Of a DNA stretch of 64,000 bases, positions 37,442 to 46,600 are shown one piece after another (position 1 is the first letter of the stretch; the number at the start of each line of letters is the position of its first letter). A program made the position numbers and the translations under genes. The DNA comes from Leptolyngbya sp. SIOISBB. Lineage in GTDB: Bacteria > Cyanobacteriota > Cyanobacteriia > Phormidesmidales > Phormidesmidaceae. The DNA is taken from contig JAAHII010000001.1 of the NCBI GenBank assembly GCA_010671905.1, positions 3,410,001-3,474,000 on the forward strand, written 5' to 3'. The notes under the pieces are model-generated. The model had not been told where the DNA came from, searched no databases, and saw nothing but the letters and a program-made list of their open reading frames with translations.

Positions 37442-37810
37442 TCATCCACGCAATAGTTGCTTCACTGTGCCGAGCAGTTCCATGGGTTGAAACGGCTTAG
37501 CAATGTAAGCATCAGCCCCTTGTTTCATTCCCCAGTAGCGATCGAACTCTTCTCCTTTGGATGAACACAGAATTACCGGTACATGTTGAGTAATGGGATC
37601 AGCCTTAAGACGACGACAGACTTCGTAGCCATTCATGCGAGGCATCACGATATCTAGGACTACCAAGTCAGGATGTTCGCCGCTTTGAATTTGCTCTAGA
37701 GCTGCAACTCCATCGATCGCCGCCGCAACGTTTAACCCGTTGCCTTTGAGTAATTCTGTGATCATTTCCCGTTGGGGAATGCTGTCCTCCACCACTAAAA
37801 CCATGCTCAT
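37442..37810 (-). CDS. CheY-like response regulator (PilH/PixH-like)
   Basis: About 122 residues, a stand-alone receiver domain. MVLVVEDS gives the acidic pocket, the phospho-Asp lies in DLVVLDIVMPRMNGYEVCRR, the Ser/Thr switch is in VILCSSKG and the Lys is in AKPFQP. ATG 37810 matches the usual start just before the first strand. It is presumably phosphorylated by the CheA-type kinase of the same operon and acts on pilus motors or on the second regulator. The stop lies 22 bp from the preferred CheW start. Confidence 0.92.
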   Translation of the reverse strand: MSMVLVVEDSIPQREMITELLKGNGLNVAAAIDGVAALEQIQSGEHPDLVVLDIVMPRMNGYEVCRRLKADPITQHVPVILCSSKGEEFDRYWGMKQGADAYIAKPFQPMELLGTVKQLLRG

Positions 37811-38276
37811 AATATTCAATGACTCGCAAATTAGCTTCCCTGATGCAATTTTTTACGGTGGGACGTATCTTGCTGTGTGCGCGTGAACGTTATTGATCAA
37901 ACGTCGTCCTGTGGTTTTTAAAGTACCCGTAAATTTAGAATTCTTGTCCTTTAAGAAGAATTGGTTAACTTACGGGATTCCTTTACCTGACAAGGGGCTC
38001 GTTTTTCTCTAGGAGCTCGAATGTTCAAGCGGATCGGCTGCTCATCAAGATAGGGAACCGCCATTATCGTCATCTGCCGATCCGATGCTGCCAGACTCTG
38101 CTGAGAGCTATTGTTAGCTCTTGGTGGGTGGATCCTTGGGGGCAGCGGGTGGTGTGATCACAGGTGTCTCAGTCAATGGGCAATATCGCCACAGGATGCA
38201 TGACCTCTTAAGACGTGAGAATAGCTTACGTTCTCACTCAAGTTAGGGATGGCCCTGGATTGGCGGCTGGTCAACT
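37811..38276. other. Intergenic region within the chemotaxis cluster
   Basis: About 465 bp between the PatA-type regulator and the CheY-like gene, both minus strand. It contains a 7-bp inverted repeat (GTGAGAA at 38215-38221, TTCTCAC at 38231-38237). The gap is large enough for a separate promoter of the four downstream genes, but I cannot place one. No gene seen. Confidence 0.4.
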
Positions 38277-39536
38277 CTATCGGTTGGGGGGAGGAGAATG
38301 GGGCGCTAACTCAAGATCGTCTTGAATCGCTTGCTCTAGCAAGCGATTCGGCTTCGGTCGAGTCGGGTTGCCGAGGCCGACATATTTTTCGACTAGGGTG
38401 AGTAGTTCATGGGCACCAAAGGGCTTTGTGAGGTAATCAGTGGCCCCTGCCATGCGAGCCTTAACGCGATCGATAAAACCATCTTTGCCCGTCAGCATGA
38501 TAATGGGCGTTTGGCGAAAAACGGTGGACTGTCGGAGCATGGCACAGAGTTGGTAACCTTCGAGCTCTGGCATGGCAATGTCACAGAGGATCAGATCGGG
38601 CTGTAATTGAAACAGTAGGCTGAGAGCCCGGAGCGGATTGCCAATGGACGTGGCTTCATAACCGTGCTCATCCAGAATCTGTTCGATCGCCTGGCGAATC
38701 GTGACGCCATCATCGACACAGACGATGCGGGGAACTTGGGTGGCATGCCAGTCTTCAGAGGATTCATGCTGGGGCAGCGCCACAGGGATATCGGGCAAGT
38801 GAATAATGCTCTGCCGGACGTAGGGATAAATGCCCTTAGCTACGGTGACGACACCTTTGTTGAGATAGCGAGCAATTTGTTGAATAGATGTGTTGCCATC
38901 CATCCATCTCAACATGCGAGTGGTTTTTTCATCAGTTGAGTCGTGGGCCTGCAGTTTTTGAATGACGGTGGGGCACTGATGCGGGGATTGAATATGGGGG
39001 TAGAACTGCTTCCAAGCCTGGATTTGGGTCGTGATGGTAGCGACTAAAGAACTGATTGCGAAGGTCGTTAGTTGAGGACTCAAACCAGCAGACAGCTTAA
39101 AGACAAAGGTCCCTTGATGCAGGCTCAACAAATCAAATAGAGTTTCTTGCACCATGCCATTGAGAATCTGCCGACCTTGCTCTGGGGTCAGGGTGTGATT
39201 TTCGAGCAGTGCCCACAGATAGCCATATTCAGGAGAGTTGAAAGTCGCGATCGCTGGGACATCGAGATCTTGGAGAGAATTGTTGAGATCATAGCGATGC
39301 AGATAGCTGCGCAGTCGGCTCAAACTACCATCGGTCGTGCCCGCATACACAATTTGTCCGTTGAGAAAGAAGACCAACCAGGAATGGGGCGACTGGGTTA
39401 GGGTCGCAGTCGTTTCGGTCCCAAAAACAGTTGGTAGCGGGGTATACGCTTCGACATAAAGTTCGCCAGTCCGTTGACCCAACTCTATGAGCTGTAAGAT
39501 GCTCCGAATATCAATTTCCGCCAACTGGCCCTGCAT
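38277..39536 (-). CDS. PatA-type response regulator (PATAN/DUF4388 + receiver; PilG/PixG-like)
   Basis: 419 residues. The N-terminal PATAN (DUF4388) domain, MQGQLAEIDIRSILQLIELG and WLVFFLNGQIVYAG, covers about residues 1-190, followed by a helical linker with RMLRWMDGNTSIQQIARYL. The receiver starts near residue 265: RIVCVDDGVTIRQ, phospho-Asp in DLILCDIAMPELEGYQ, MLTGKDG and KPFGAHELL. PatA-type regulators contact pilus extension machinery and direct phototactic or gliding polarity in cyanobacteria. First gene of the operon. The tail of about 25 residues ends in Pro-rich sequence. Confidence 0.9.
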   Translation of the reverse strand: MQGQLAEIDIRSILQLIELGQRTGELYVEAYTPLPTVFGTETTATLTQSPHSWLVFFLNGQIVYAGTTDGSLSRLRSYLHRYDLNNSLQDLDVPAIATFNSPEYGYLWALLENHTLTPEQGRQILNGMVQETLFDLLSLHQGTFVFKLSAGLSPQLTTFAISSLVATITTQIQAWKQFYPHIQSPHQCPTVIQKLQAHDSTDEKTTRMLRWMDGNTSIQQIARYLNKGVVTVAKGIYPYVRQSIIHLPDIPVALPQHESSEDWHATQVPRIVCVDDGVTIRQAIEQILDEHGYEATSIGNPLRALSLLFQLQPDLILCDIAMPELEGYQLCAMLRQSTVFRQTPIIMLTGKDGFIDRVKARMAGATDYLTKPFGAHELLTLVEKYVGLGNPTRPKPNRLLEQAIQDDLELAPHSPPPNR

Positions 39537-40025
39537 AGATGTGTGACCGTTCCCGGTAAAAAGCTGTTGATATAATTTAGCGTTGTTCGTGCCTGAGAGA
39601 AATCATCAGCGACGATTACGCTGGACAAGTCTTAATACTTAACCCTTAAGCTGTCTGGAACGCAACTTTCCCCAGAGGTGCTGGCTGGTGCTGCTGCTCA
39701 CACCGTTATTCCTTAGTCGGCTCCAGTTGCCTCCAATCATATTGCCTTCCAGGGAGAATGTCTTGCGAGTGTTTGGCAGGGCGGCGATCGCCGCTTTTCC
39801 CTGCTCATATCCAGATATCAGGGGTGTTCATGCCAGTCCCTTTAACCATTGGTCACGATCCTGAGAAGAGCAGCAAAGAATTGCTACGAAGTGCCGCGTT
39901 CTGTCCTGCCTTGGCGACTCCCTGGGTATGTTCATGGCATTGTGGTGCTCATCAGCTAATCAGTTTGTGGGCTGAGCGGGCTATCCCTGGCGCTGCAATC
40001 AAGTCCTCTGAGATGTTGATGAGTT
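39537..40025. other. Divergent intergenic region before the TPS-CHAT genes
   Basis: About 490 bp between the chemotaxis operon and the first TPS-CHAT gene. It must hold the promoters of both units. No element could be assigned with confidence, and no gene was seen that does not conflict with the TPS-CHAT start. Confidence 0.4.
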
Positions 40026-43000
40026 ATGATGACCTTCCCTCGGCCAGCGATCGTCCTCCTGATGGCCTTCTGTACTGGTCTGAACGGTTCTCATGCTTGG
40101 GCTGACGGCATTATCCCTGCGCCTGACGGTACCGGCACGCAAGTCACGACGAACGATGCTGCTCATACGATCACCGGGGGAACCACTTCTGCGGATCAGC
40201 AAAACCTGTTTCATCGGTTTACTGAGTTCAATCTGCCGACGGGCGCTAGCGCCACCTTTATGACTGATCCGGCAGTGCTGAACATTCTCAGCGGCGTGAA
40301 TGGCAGCAACCCTTCCATCATTGACGGCTTACTGCAAGTCAGTGGCTCGAATGCCAATTTATTTCTCGTCAATCCCAATGGCATTTTGTTGGGGCCGAAT
40401 GCGGCGTTGAACTTACAAGGGAGTTTCACCGCTGTGACAGCAGATCAGGTGAACTTTGCCACAGGTGCATTTGGCGTGATCGGTTCGCCTGACTACGCGG
40501 CCCTCGTAGAGGCTCCTCAAAGCTTCAGCTTTAGTTTGGAGCAGCCTGCCAGTGTGGTGAACGCCGGTAACTTACGGGTATTGCCGGGGGAATCCGTGAT
40601 TTTGATGGGGGGCCAGGTGCTCAACACCGGCACGATCGCGGCTCCGGGTGGCAACATTTTGGTGAGCGCAGTAGACGGCGGTAGCTTGGTGCGCATTGCT
40701 CAAGCGGGCCAGTTGTTGAATTTAGAAGTAACCGCCCTGGCTGAGGTGGCATCGGTAACGGCTACGGCCTTTTCGCCGTTGAGTTTGCCAGAGTTATTGA
40801 CGAGTAATGCGATCGCTCAAGCGACTGATGTCACAGTGAACGCTGACGGTACGATCACCCTTAGCGAGTCGGCTGTGGCGGTGCCCACTCATCCAGGCAC
40901 GGCGGTCATCAGCGGCCTGCTGGAGACTGACAGTACGGGGCAGGGCGGTCAGATCACGGTGCTGGGAACAACGATCGGCTTACTCGCAGCTGAGGTAAGT
41001 ACTACAGGGGAGAGCGGCGGCGGCACCATTCGCGTAGGTGGCGATTACATGGGAGGTGGTCTGCTGCCGACAGCCGCCGTGACCTTTGTGGATGAGGGAT
41101 CGACTTTAGTCGCGGATGCGATCGCCCAAGGTGATGGTGGCACCATCATTCTCTGGTCGGAGGAAACGACCCGGAGCTATGGCTTTTTGAGCGCTCGCGG
41201 GGGGGGTAATGGTGGTGATGGCGGCCTGGTTGAAACCAGCAGCCGAGGTTTTTTGGAAACGGCTGGTGTACCCGATATTACGGCCCCCAGTGGTCAAGCC
41301 GGGAATTGGCTATTAGATCCTTTGGATATTCAAATTGTGGATGCTGATAGCACAGCGACAATGGGTTTCCCTCCCGGCAATCCGTTCACCGCTCAGTCCA
41401 GTCCAGCCGTCATCAGCTGGTTAGATATCGAAGCTGCTTTGAGTGCTGGGGGGACTGTCACCGTGGCGACCGGTGGTGCCGGTGGCGAAGCTGGCAACAT
41501 CGATGTTGAGGGGTTTGAACTTGATACGGGTGCTAACGGGACGTTGGAATTTCGCGCTGCTAGCGACATCACCATTCTGGGAGAAGTCGCGAGTGTTGGT
41601 GGTGCGACAAATTTTGATTTTCGGGCAGATACCGATAATAACGGCAATGGTGAAGTGATTGTTCAGGCACCGCTCAAATCAGGCGGCGGTGACATCACAC
41701 TTGAAGGGACCAATGTCATTGTGACCAGTGGTGGCGTGATTAATGCCGAAGGTGGAACGCAGACGATCATCAGAACGAGTCAAAACAACCCGCCTAATGA
41801 GAACTTGGGTGATAACCCGGGCGGTAATAATGATGGGCCTGGTGGCGATCTAGGGTTTGAGGGAGACGACTTTGGCGGTCCCGATGACTTTGGCGATGGT
41901 CCCGATGACTTTGGGGGGCCCGATGATTTTGGCGATGGCCCCGACGACTTTGGCGATGGCCCCGATGACTTTGGGGACGGTCCTGATGACTTTGGGGACG
42001 GTCCCGATGACTTTGGGGGCGACGGTGAAGAAGAGGGTGGCGATCGCCGCCGAGATCGTCAGGGTGGTGATGAAGAGGATGGCTTTGAAGAGGGAGATGA
42101 GTTTGGTGAGGGAGACGATTTTGCCGAAGGCCGCGACGGTCGCGAGTCGGGTGATCGCGACTTTGATGCTAATGCGGAAGACCTCACAGGTGATGATTGG
42201 GCCTTTGAAGAGTCTGTTTATGCCGATGACTTTGTCAATTATTTTGATTTCCCTGTCATCTCTGAACCTGACTTGGCCACTAGTCAAGACACATTGCAAA
42301 CGCTCACCCAACAGGTGGGTACGGCCTCTGGGCTGATTTATGCTCGATTTACCCCAGCTGGCTCGTCGGCAGCGCCGCGATCGCTCAAGCAATTATCCAA
42401 TCCCCAGCCGACGGATATCCTCCAACTGGTGATCGTGACTCCTGAGGGCCAGCCTCGACAAATCGAGGTGCCGGGTGCCACCCGCGAAAAGGTGATCGCT
42501 GCTGTGCGTAGTCTGCAACTCGAACTCACGGATCGCACCCGGCGTCGACTCACGGATTACCTGCGTCATTCTCAACTGCTGTATGACTGGCTCATTGCCC
42601 CAGTTGAGCCAGTGCTGGTAGCCGAAGACATCGGCCATGTGTCCATGATTATGGCGCCAGGGTTGCGATCGTTGCCCATGGCGGCCCTCCACGACGGCGA
42701 GCAATTCATCATCGAAAAATACACCGTCGGTCTGATGCCTAGTCTGGCCCTGACTGACCTGCGCTATACCGATGTGCGACAGGCCCCTGTGCTGGCCATG
42801 GGCGCATCCGAATTTACCGATCAGCCTGATTTGCCGGCGGTGCCATTTGAACTCAGCACCATTGTGGACAATTTGAGGCAGGGGCAGCGCAACCTGAATG
42901 AAACCTTTACGCCTCAAACCCTAGTTTCCTTGCGTCAAACTGATAACTACCGCATTTTGCACTTAGCTACTCACGGTGAGTTTCGTGCTGGCGGCCCCGA

Positions 43001-43448
43001 AAATTCATATATTCAGTTTTGGGATCAGCGTCTCAATCTGGCGCAGTTGCCAGAGTTGCAGCTCAATAATCCGCCGCTGGAATTATTAGTGATGAGTGCC
43101 TGTAAAACCGCTTTAGGTGACTCGTCTGCTGAACTCGGCTTTGCCGGGTTGGCGGTACAAGCAGGGGTGAAATCGGCGTTAGCTTCACTCTGGCAAGTGA
43201 GTGATTTAGAAACGGCTGGCCTGATGACAGAGTTTTATACCCAACTCAGCCAGCAATCTTACAAAGCCGAAGCGTTACGGCAAGCACAACTGGCTATGTT
43301 ACGAGGTGAAGTCACCGTCCAAGACGGCATGTTGACCTGGAGTGGGGGCACTCAACCACTGCCAGAAGACTTAGCTAATCTGCGATTTGGCAATACCCAA
43401 CACCCTTATTATTGGGCAGCATTTACTTTGGTTGGGAGTCCGTGGTGA
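40026..43448 (+). CDS. TPS-CHAT protein 1: secreted haemagglutinin-domain / caspase-like protein
   Basis: 1140 residues. Signal peptide to about residue 26. The two-partner-secretion (haemagglutination activity) domain follows with DGLLQVSGSNANLFLVNPNG and GPNAALNLQGSFTAVTA, then a beta-helix to about 585. An acidic linker (about 590-740) has seven GPDDFG units and then Glu/Asp/Arg-rich sequence. From about 795 comes a CHAT domain with His983 in HLATHG and Cys1026 in MSACKTALG, and an ending shared with its neighbour. TPS proteins cross the outer membrane through a TpsB pore; no TpsB gene is in the window. Predicted to release or display a caspase-like protease outside the cell. Substrate unknown. 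Confidence 0.9.
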   Translation: MMTFPRPAIVLLMAFCTGLNGSHAWADGIIPAPDGTGTQVTTNDAAHTITGGTTSADQQNLFHRFTEFNLPTGASATFMTDPAVLNILSGVNGSNPSIIDGLLQVSGSNANLFLVNPNGILLGPNAALNLQGSFTAVTADQVNFATGAFGVIGSPDYAALVEAPQSFSFSLEQPASVVNAGNLRVLPGESVILMGGQVLNTGTIAAPGGNILVSAVDGGSLVRIAQAGQLLNLEVTALAEVASVTATAFSPLSLPELLTSNAIAQATDVTVNADGTITLSESAVAVPTHPGTAVISGLLETDSTGQGGQITVLGTTIGLLAAEVSTTGESGGGTIRVGGDYMGGGLLPTAAVTFVDEGSTLVADAIAQGDGGTIILWSEETTRSYGFLSARGGGNGGDGGLVETSSRGFLETAGVPDITAPSGQAGNWLLDPLDIQIVDADSTATMGFPPGNPFTAQSSPAVISWLDIEAALSAGGTVTVATGGAGGEAGNIDVEGFELDTGANGTLEFRAASDITILGEVASVGGATNFDFRADTDNNGNGEVIVQAPLKSGGGDITLEGTNVIVTSGGVINAEGGTQTIIRTSQNNPPNENLGDNPGGNNDGPGGDLGFEGDDFGGPDDFGDGPDDFGGPDDFGDGPDDFGDGPDDFGDGPDDFGDGPDDFGGDGEEEGGDRRRDRQGGDEEDGFEEGDEFGEGDDFAEGRDGRESGDRDFDANAEDLTGDDWAFEESVYADDFVNYFDFPVISEPDLATSQDTLQTLTQQVGTASGLIYARFTPAGSSAAPRSLKQLSNPQPTDILQLVIVTPEGQPRQIEVPGATREKVIAAVRSLQLELTDRTRRRLTDYLRHSQLLYDWLIAPVEPVLVAEDIGHVSMIMAPGLRSLPMAALHDGEQFIIEKYTVGLMPSLALTDLRYTDVRQAPVLAMGASEFTDQPDLPAVPFELSTIVDNLRQGQRNLNETFTPQTLVSLRQTDNYRILHLATHGEFRAGGPENSYIQFWDQRLNLAQLPELQLNNPPLELLVMSACKTALGDSSAELGFAGLAVQAGVKSALASLWQVSDLETAGLMTEFYTQLSQQSYKAEALRQAQLAMLRGEVTVQDGMLTWSGGTQPLPEDLANLRFGNTQHPYYWAAFTLVGSPW
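41863..42020 (+). repeat. Repeat encoding seven GPDDFG units
   Basis: Units of 18-21 bp (Gly-Pro-Asp-Asp-Phe-Gly with or without Asp) repeated seven times, preceded by one shorter GDDFG, in the linker between beta-helix and CHAT domain of TPS-CHAT protein 1. Confidence 0.85.
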
Positions 43449-43612
43449 CGATCAGCCAGACATCATCCTCAGAAGCGATTCGCATGATTTCTGATGGCTA
43501 AAAACTGATAATTCTCGTTGCAAACTACCCGCAACCTGAGAGGAATCATCTCTAATGATTCGTAATGCTGGGGTAGATCTTCGAACACCGATTGCGGAAC
43601 TATCGCGGGAGA

Positions 43613-46600
43613 ATGCGCATGAGACTGTTGGGATTTGGAGCGATCGCGAGCACGAGCGCTACAGTCTTGCTGAGCCTACCGGTGCTGCCGGTACAAGCTG
43701 AGGGAATTGTCCCTGCCGCGAATGCTACAGGGACCCAAGTCACGCCGAATGGCACCGATCACATCATCACGGGCGGTACCCCTTCCACTGATCAGCAAAA
43801 CCTCTTTCACCAATTCACTGAATTCAATCTACTGACTGGTGAAAGCGCCACGTTTGTCACGAATCCGACCATTCTCAATATTCTCAGTGGGGTGACGGGG
43901 AGTACTCCATCGGTGATTGATGGTTTGCTGCAAGTCAGTGGTTCGAATGCCAATCTGTTTTTGATCAATCCCAATGGTATTCTCTTTGGCCCCAATGCCG
44001 CTCTCAACTTGCAAGGCAGCTTCACAGCAGTAACGGCTGATCAGGTCAATTTTGCGACTGGGGCATGGGAGATGGCGGGGGCTTCAGAGTATGCGTCCCT
44101 AGTCGGCACACCGCAAAGCTTCAGCTTTAGCCTTGAGAATCCTGCCAGCCTTGTAAATGCTGGTGACCTGGCAGTGTCACCGGGTGAATCAGTGGTCCTC
44201 CTCGGTGGACAAGTCTTAAATACGGGTACGATTACCGCTCCAGGTGGCGCAGTCATCATCAGTGCTGTGGAGGGAGATAATCTTGTCCGCATCGTTCAAG
44301 AGGGTTCTCTGCTCAATCTAGAAGTGGCAACCTCAGCGGAAAGTGCGGCTCCGCTGATGCCTTTTTCACCATTAACTTTGCCAGCGTTGTTGACGGGGAA
44401 TGAGAGTGTCCTGGCTGACACTGTTACGGTCATGCCAGATGGCACAGTCCAACTCGTTATAGGAGCGGCTGTAGATAGTGCTGTGGGCTCAGCAAGCATT
44501 GCCGGAACCGTAGATGTTGCGCACACCCAAGGCGGACAAATTCTGGTGTTGGGTAATGATATTACGCTGACAGGGGCTCTGCTCGAAGCCTCTGGGATAA
44601 ATGTCGGTGGTTTAGTCAGAGTGGGCGGTGACTATCAAGGTCAAGGGGCTCTACCCCGTGCCCAAACGAATCATGTAGATAGCAACACACTGATTCGTGC
44701 AGATGCTCTAGATGCGGGTGATGGTGGCGAAGTGATTATTTGGGCCGATGGCACGACCTTATTCCAAGGGTTGGTGACGGCTCAGGGTGGCCCCAATGGT
44801 GGTGACGGTGGATTGGTGGAAACCTCTGGCCGTCAATCGATTGAGATTGATGGTGGGCAAGTTGATGCGAGTGCGGCCCAAGGCACTGCTGGCCTGTGGT
44901 TTGTTGATCCTAACAATATCGAAATTAATGAGGGCCTCGCGCTCATGATTGAGTTGGCATTAGAAGGTGGCACCAGCTTTACCGCGTCTACCATCGATGG
45001 TGATCCGACAGATGCTACACCCGAGCCAGGTGATGGCGATATCTTGCTCAACAGCGAGATTGATGCAGACGCCATCAATAATGCCACGCTAACCCTAACG
45101 GCTTCCCGCTACATTCAGCGGGGTGAGGGTGAATTTGAAGTGATCCCCTTCATCAATATTTCGGGTGGCAATCTGGTATTAAACCTGAATCAAGAAGGCT
45201 TAGCTGACGCGACGAATCCGACCATCAATAATGCCCTTGAGATTATTGGCTCGGTTGAAGGCACGACCACGATCAATTTAGGCTCGGGGACATACCAAGA
45301 AACGGAAACTATTTTCCTGGATTCTGATACGCAACTGCAGGGAACCGGTGCCAACAATACTCTCATTGACGGTGTTCTCGGTGACGATGACGTGCCCGTT
45401 ATTGTCGTGTCAGGGGCTAGTGAGCCCGATGGAGTAGCGACTCAAATCAATGGTCTGACTATTGCCAATAGTGTCAATGAAGTCGGCTCTGGCGGAGGTA
45501 TTCGCAACGAAGGCGACCTCATCATTAATAACAGCGTACTTCGTAATAATGAGGCTGAATTGGGTGGTGGAATTAGCAATGAAGGGGGCATTGTCACCAT
45601 TAATAACAGCACTATTCACAACAACAGTGCTGTTATTAATGGTGGTGGAATTTATAACGAGAGCGGGACAATCACTGTTAACAACAGCACGATTCATGAC
45701 AATAGCGCAGGCTTTGAGGGTGGGGGAATTGACAATGAAAGTGGGGCACTGACTGTCAATAGCAGCACCATTCATAGCAACTCTGCGGGTAATGTGGGTG
45801 GCGGCATTGACAATGGCATCGGTGTTGGGACAGCCACTATCTTCAACAGCACGATCGCTAACAATACTGCGGTTGATGCTGGCGGTGGAATTTTCAACGA
45901 TCGCTCAATGACTATCTCTAACAGCACGATTGTTGCCAATACTGCTGACCTCGCTGGGGGCATTGGCAATAGCACTGAAGGAAGAGTCGATGGGGGAGTC
46001 CTCAAAATTACTAGCAGCTTAATTAGTGGCAACAGTGCCAGCGAGGGTATTGGTGCCAATATTAGCAATGGCGCTAACTTGACCAGCGGCGGCAATAACC
46101 TCTTTGGGGCGAGTAATGATGCTGGAATTTTTGGCTTTTCGCTGGTGGCTAGCGACATTGTACCGACAGTGCCTCTAGGAGAGATTATTTCAACCACGCT
46201 GGCGGATAATGGCGGACCCACCCCAACGTTGGCACTCGTGGCTGGGAGTCCGGCGATCGATGCGGGGAGTGGTTCTGGGCCAGATCAGCGAGGTGTCGCG
46301 GTGGCTAATGGCATTCGTGATATTGGCGCATACGAATCAACTGAGTCAGACGGTAACAGTGGTAGTCCGACGAATCCTGACTTTGAGTGTGTGGCTGGGG
46401 ATTGTGATCCAATCACGATTACATCACCAGAAGATACCGACTCCCCTTCAAATGATGGCGCAGAGGCCACGGATGTTCGGCAATTTGAAGACTATCTCGG
46501 TGTCGAAGCGGCAGCCTTTGAAGATGTGGATGCCCTCAATCGCGCCCGTAATCAAACTGGTGTGACACCCGCGATCGCTTATGCCAGTTTTGTGTCGCCG

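Noticed and set aside
39758-40105. A 115-codon plus-strand frame before TPS-CHAT 1
   Set aside because: It overlaps the well-supported start and signal peptide of TPS-CHAT 1 in another frame and looks non-coding.
41850-42392. A 180-codon minus-strand frame with repeated Val-Ile-Gly residues
   Set aside because: Antisense of the GPDDFG repeat in TPS-CHAT 1; no ribosome site and no independent support.
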